In this document: positions 59,660 to 64,000 of the stretch, piece by piece
How the letters are laid out: each line of letters begins with the position of its first letter
Position numbering within the stretch: position 1 is the stretch's first letter
DNA from: Amborella trichopoda
Taxonomy: Eukaryota > Streptophyta > Magnoliopsida > Amborellales > Amborellaceae
Assembly (NCBI RefSeq): GCF_000471905.2
Contig: NW_006499801.1
Span: 2,371,856 to 2,435,855 of the forward strand
DNA length: 64,000 nucleotides
Direction: 5' to 3'
Notes under the pieces: model-generated
Told to the model about the DNA's origin: nothing
Database searches by the model: none
Seen by the model: only the letters and a program-made list of their open reading frames with translations
Translations under genes and position numbers: made by a program

Positions 59660-61400
59660 TTGGTTTTATGTGGCCTTTAAAGGCATTATGCATGTGTCAT
59701 GAAAAATATTTGTTATAGTGGAACATAAACTCAGTGGGAGTGTGGTCCCTCAGGGACCATACTACATAAACGATGTTTGTTGATATCGGACTGTGCTTGT
59801 CAATCTAGGCCAGTCGGTTGGAAAACCCAATGTACTTGGGCATATAGAACAAATCGAGAAGGATTTTAGGTTAGCCCTTGATGAGGTCGGAGCTTATGCC
59901 TGGATGAATGAGCTGAGAGACTGTGTGACTCTTGTGTGTGATGGTAGGCCCACAGAGACGGGGGCCAAATCTTCATCCATATTCCATCACATGGCATGCA
60001 TATCGATAGATCGTTTGGGAAAGTCAGTTATCCACCTTTGGGTGAAGCATATGCATATGTGAGAGATACTCCTATGCACTATAGAGCTATGGTTGCATCA
60101 GGTGGTGGTGACCTGCACTCGTCTCTATTTGAATACATATAATTTATAGACTGGGATTGCGACCCCTTGGCTCATTGGTCAGACTTTGGTGACTCGCTAA
60201 TGAGCCACTGCTTGGACCATGGGTGATGTAAAACACTGGTTCGGTTCGATAAAGCAAGTGTGGTCTGTAGTCCACAGTTGAAGGTGGAGTGCCCCATGAT
60301 CACTGATGGAATTTCTGAACATATGGATCAATTTTCCATCATATTAATTTTAATTGTGTTATTTTATTATAAAAATTATTTTAGATTTATTATTTAAATT
60401 TTTATGAATCTTTTAATATTTTATTTGTGATTTTTGGACTTAAAAAATTGAAGTTATTGATTTTATAAAGTTAAAAAAATTCAAATAAAAGTTTTAAAAT
60501 TGTTTTTTTTATTTTAAAAAGTTTATAAAATTACATGGGGAACCCATAGTGCACCTGGGCCCACCATGTGGCATGTGGGGCCCACATGTGCCGCTTGAGG
60601 GTGGCACGCCCCACTCATTGGATTCTCCCTGATCAAGTAATTTAAGTTATGGAAAGATTATCTTATGACATGTGATCTTTTGATCATATAGTAAATATTG
60701 ACCTTATATTATCTAAATGAGGTGGCATATATTAACTTGATAATATTTGACATATTCTTATGGAATATATGAGATGGATCATGCTACTTTATGGAATGAA
60801 CAATAGTTTATTAGATTTAATTTATTTATAAAATATTGATGGGAAATAGTTTGAAGAAAGGGGGATAATGGTCCATGTATCTTTCATAATGTTGATGGCC
60901 CATCTATGGAATAGATAGCTAAGATCTCTCACCCCACATATCATCTTGATCAACGATCCATTTTAAAAAAGACGCAAACTTTGAGAAATCCTAAAAAAAT
61001 CCTAGACTTAAATTTTTCTATAAATAAGGGAGCTCTCTCCTCATTTTAACAAACCTCTTTCTCTCTCTCTCTCTCTCTGTCTCTCTCCTCTCTAATTTTC
61101 TCTCTAACCCTCTCCCCCCTAGAGATACCTAGGGGCACGCCCCAAACCCTAGTCTCTCTTTCTCTCCCTTGTAACCTAAAGACCTAAGGGTTAGGAAATT
61201 AGGGTTTGAGCCAATTTATTTTGGGGTTGAGTTGTTATAAGGATTTAAAAGGCAATTATCTAGTTTGGCCGAAATCAGCTTTCCCGGTTCGATATTGAAG
61301 CTAGACCGCTGACCCCGTGCCATCGGATGTGGTGACTCGATGTCAGGTGTAATAAGCCTGGTTGAAGCAATATCCGACATCTTCTTTTTTAATTACTTGC
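59660..61400 (+). repeat. Diverged copy 2 of the ~1.2-1.6 kb repeat, LTR-like
   Basis: It begins about TGTTGGTTTTATGTGGCCTT and has CTCAGTGGGAGTGTGGTCCC, CTAGGCCAGTCGGTTGGAAA, GGTTCGATAAAGCAAGTGTG and GTGGGGCCCACATGTG. A TCTATAAATAAGGGAGCTCT stretch at about 61,017 looks like a core promoter followed by a CT-rich leader. These traits would suit a long terminal repeat of an old retroelement, but no coding domain is attached and the ends were not fixed. A fragment of the same family lies at 15,186. It is treated as a fossil of uncertain family. Confidence 0.5.
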
Positions 61401-63149
61401 TCTTTTATTTTTTATTATCGAGCATAGTGTAGGTTGTATCAATGACATCAAGAGATTGAGTTTTATTTCTTTATTATGTTGGTTTTACTTTGAGATATTT
61501 TTATTAATTGCAATAAGACCATTTGTAAGTGATCTTTTTGCCAAAAAAAAAGGGGGGTAATTAATATAAAAAACAAATTTATATTCCTTGGCAAAAAGGT
61601 TACATTGGTCTTTCTTTCATGTAGATCTATCATCTCTCTCTAACATAATTTTTCTAGATCTCTCATCTATCTCTATCGATATTTCAGCAAGAAAAGAGAG
61701 GGCATGCCCCATAGCCCTACAAGCCAATTTTATTTTGCAAGAGAACAGAGGGGGCAAGCCCCATAAAATCCCAATGGAAAGGGCATGCCCCACTTAGACA
61801 GTGAGGTCATATGATTTCATTGCTTTTATATTTGATTAAGAGTTGTAGCCCATGGCTTCCCATGCTTCAAAGTTGAAATATATCATTGATCCCATGTATC
61901 ATTGGAGGATGATACTTGGTGTGGGTTGTATAAAATCCAGTTGAAGTAATATTTTGGCAATCTTTTTTATAGTTTGGAGTTTTTTGTTTTCTTGTTCTCA
62001 TAAGTATTATGTCATTTATGATTCCAAGATCAATTTTATATAATTTTGTTTGTGTAATAAAGAATTATTAAAGCGACAACAAGTGAGGGTCCTTAAGATT
62101 CTTCGTGTTCTTATTATTTCTCATTATGTATTTAGACATCTGCAAGTAATTTGGGTGGTGAAAATAAAAACAAAAAGAAAAATTTTAATTGATATATACT
62201 TGCTCAGGTTACATAGCCAAACTTTTACTATTTCGATCTTTTTATATATATTTTTTTGTTGGGGGTGTCCTTTCAAGGAGTGGGTAGGCTCCAAAGATCT
62301 AGACTTCATTTTAAGATAACCGATAAAAAAAAAACTTAGAAATAGAAGTGTGTTAGGCTTGACAAAATGATTGAAGCTACCTCACTCATCCATTTAGATT
62401 GAACAACTTAGGATCTTTGATACATTTTAGTAGGGGCGTAAATGGATTGATCCTAACCGGCGTAAATGGATTGATCCTAACCCAAATCCATCCCAACAAG
62501 TATGCGTTTACAGTGCAAAATCTGACAGAGCTGGTGATGAAGATCTCTTGGATTTGACACCTTAAACTAATGAAAATGAAATGATTAAAAGGTGATAAAG
62601 AAAGTGGGACAAATCGAATTCAGATTTGAGGTCAGATCTGCCCGAAAACGAGTAGATCTATTCTCAGATCTGTGGCAGAGCCAGCATGATCCAAGTCACG
62701 AAAATATGATTTTAAAGCAAATAAGCAGATCAAAATGAAATTAGAAGAATAAAAGAAGAATAAAAAAAAGAAAGAAATGATACCGAACCCGACCGGATGG
62801 CCCAGGACTCTTGAGCCTTCTGGGGCTCGCCATATCAGAACCGGTCTTCTTTTGTCTCTTTGAGTCGGATGTTCACCACCAAGTATCTGGTTGAAGAAGG
62901 GTGGTTGTGCCCAAAGGGTAGATCTAGGGTGGTTGTGCCCTAGGTCTAGGTTTTCTCTCAGGAGGCTCGGGTTCCTGAAGCAGTTTATAAAGTTTTCTCT
63001 TCTCTCGTGTATCTGATCTTTATCTGCCCCTTTCAAATGGCCAAGAACAAACCTATTTAAAAGCCAAAGATTTGTTGGGGAAGGATAATATCCCCGTAAC
63101 CAACAAATCCCCTTGGTCAAAGATACCATATGGGATGCCATTTTGGGGA
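61401..63149. other. Non-coding stretch, no gene seen
   Basis: A motif around GGTTGTATAAAATCCAGTTGAAGTAATATTTTGGC (about 61,923-61,957, read in two parts) echoes 61,340-61,380 at the end of the LTR-like copy, so a related worn unit may continue here. A 27-base tandem repeat (GGCGTAAATGGATTGATCCT) lies at 62,435-62,485. An open frame on the - strand at 62,632-63,141 has no recognised domain. Confidence 0.45.
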
Positions 63150-63275
63150 GGTAGATTTAGAATGGATAACTACTAAAAGCTAGGGGTTTGCTAGGTGTAG
63201 AATGGATAACTACTAAAAGTTGGGGGTTTGTTAGATGTAGAATGGATGGGAAGCTAGAGATTTGCTAGGTGTGGA
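63150..63275 (+). repeat. Short tandem array, ~50-bp units
   Basis: AGAATGGATAACTACTAAAA and the following (G)GGGGTTTG(C/T)TAG(A/G)TGT occur at about 63,158 and 63,198. A partial third unit starts at about 63,239 (AGAATGGATGGG), with GAGATTTGCTAGGTGTGGAT after it. Confidence 0.8.
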
Positions 63276-63960
63276 TCATAGGATGGGACCATGGATTGTG
63301 GTGGTCTATGGTTTAAGGGTCTACTGAAATAATGTGGTCCTATGGGTTCATGAAAACCATGGAATTTGTCAATTTTAAAATGGTGGGATCTGATTGGGTC
63401 AAAGCTGATCAGATCCGGATCCGACCAAGTTCAAATCAAAATATAAAAAATTGTATATTGTATATTATATAACAAAAATGAGGATGTTTATACAAAGAAA
63501 CTAACAGGTGGGTCAAGTTGGTTTGGCCCGATCCACTCAGGCCCAACCTAGACTCAGATTTGATTCAACTCTTGGGTCCATACCTCTGGACTCAGACCCA
63601 ATCCACTAACTCTAGAAGCCATATCAAATGGATGGAAACAAGGTTTTTATTTTTATTTTATTTTCATGATGTTTTAGGAGATTGAAATTTAAGGTTGGAG
63701 TTCTTCAAAGTTTCTAGTTTTTTTTCACATGTCTTTGTGTTTTTTTTTTTTATTGTAAAGAATTGAGTGGTAAAATTAAAACTTTATTTTTTAAATACCA
63801 AGGGTTGGGATTTAATTAGGTTAGGCTCAATGATGATTTTTTTTTAGAAACATGAAATTCTTGGATAAGAAAAAATAGAGTGAAGAGGATAAGATTTTAT
63901 TTTAGATCTTGCCAAGATATTTTGTTTTGGTGGATTCCCTTGCTATAAGAGAGTGCATAA

Positions 63961-63961
<1 letters not shown>
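63276..63961. other. Non-coding stretch, no gene seen
   Basis: Purine-rich and T-rich runs (for example 63,718-63,752 and 63,836-63,845). No open frame of note. Confidence 0.5.

Positions 63962-64000
<39 letters not shown>
63962..64000. repeat. (TA)n microsatellite at the window edge
   Basis: At least 19 TA units run off the end of the window, so the true length is unknown. Confidence 0.95.

Noticed and set aside
62632-63141. A 169-codon open frame on the - strand
   Set aside because: No recognised domain, hydrophobic run from a poly(T/A) tract, and it lies in repeat-rich DNA; judged to be chance.

Overview
The window is nuclear DNA from a flowering plant. It is AT-rich, its genes are split by long GT-AG introns, and the space between genes is filled with MITE-like, Mutator-like, Harbinger-like and LINE DNA. 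The species cannot be read from the sequence. There is no CRISPR array, operon or other bacterial feature.

Two host genes look functional. A CIA2-type CCT-domain transcription regulator lies on the + strand at 2.6-7.2 kb (three exons, 436 codons, one apparent GC-AG intron). The plastid folate enzyme aminodeoxychorismate synthase (ADCS, a PabA-PabB fusion) lies on the + strand at 28.6-38.7 kb (13 coding exons, about 913 residues). Its promoter and spliced leader start near 26.77 kb. The two genes share a broad plastid theme: CIA2 controls nuclear genes for chloroplast import and translation, and ADCS makes p-aminobenzoate precursor in plastids. Nothing in the sequence shows that they are co-regulated. 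Between them, on the - strand at 15.6-21.1 kb, is a decayed SAC3B-like gene (mRNA export, TREX-2) with several frame breaks and at least one missing exon.

Region by region: 0-2.6 kb has a tail resembling an RTE-type LINE and a diverged tandem repeat upstream of CIA2. 7.2-15.6 kb is non-coding and includes a foldback element with three 166-bp tandem copies. 21-26.7 kb is non-coding and includes a GC-richer patch of possible organelle origin and a foldback. 26.8-38.7 kb is ADCS, whose introns carry two transposon insertions (one around an assembly gap), a short hairpin and a tandem duplication. 38.7-44 kb is repeats and an RTE-type LINE fragment. 44.09-45.48 kb is a Harbinger/Tourist-type element with TTA duplications. 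46.37-47.93 kb is a Mutator-like element with a perfect 9-bp target duplication and gene-like cargo. 50.06-56.03 kb is a broken L1-type LINE sitting between two ~1-kb direct repeats. 57-64 kb is low-complexity and dispersed repeat DNA with no gene seen.

I saw no clear undescribed system. The most interesting points are the possible gene-capturing Mutator-like element, the LINE with kilobase direct repeats, the split upstream ORF of ADCS and the GC-AG intron in the CCT gene.
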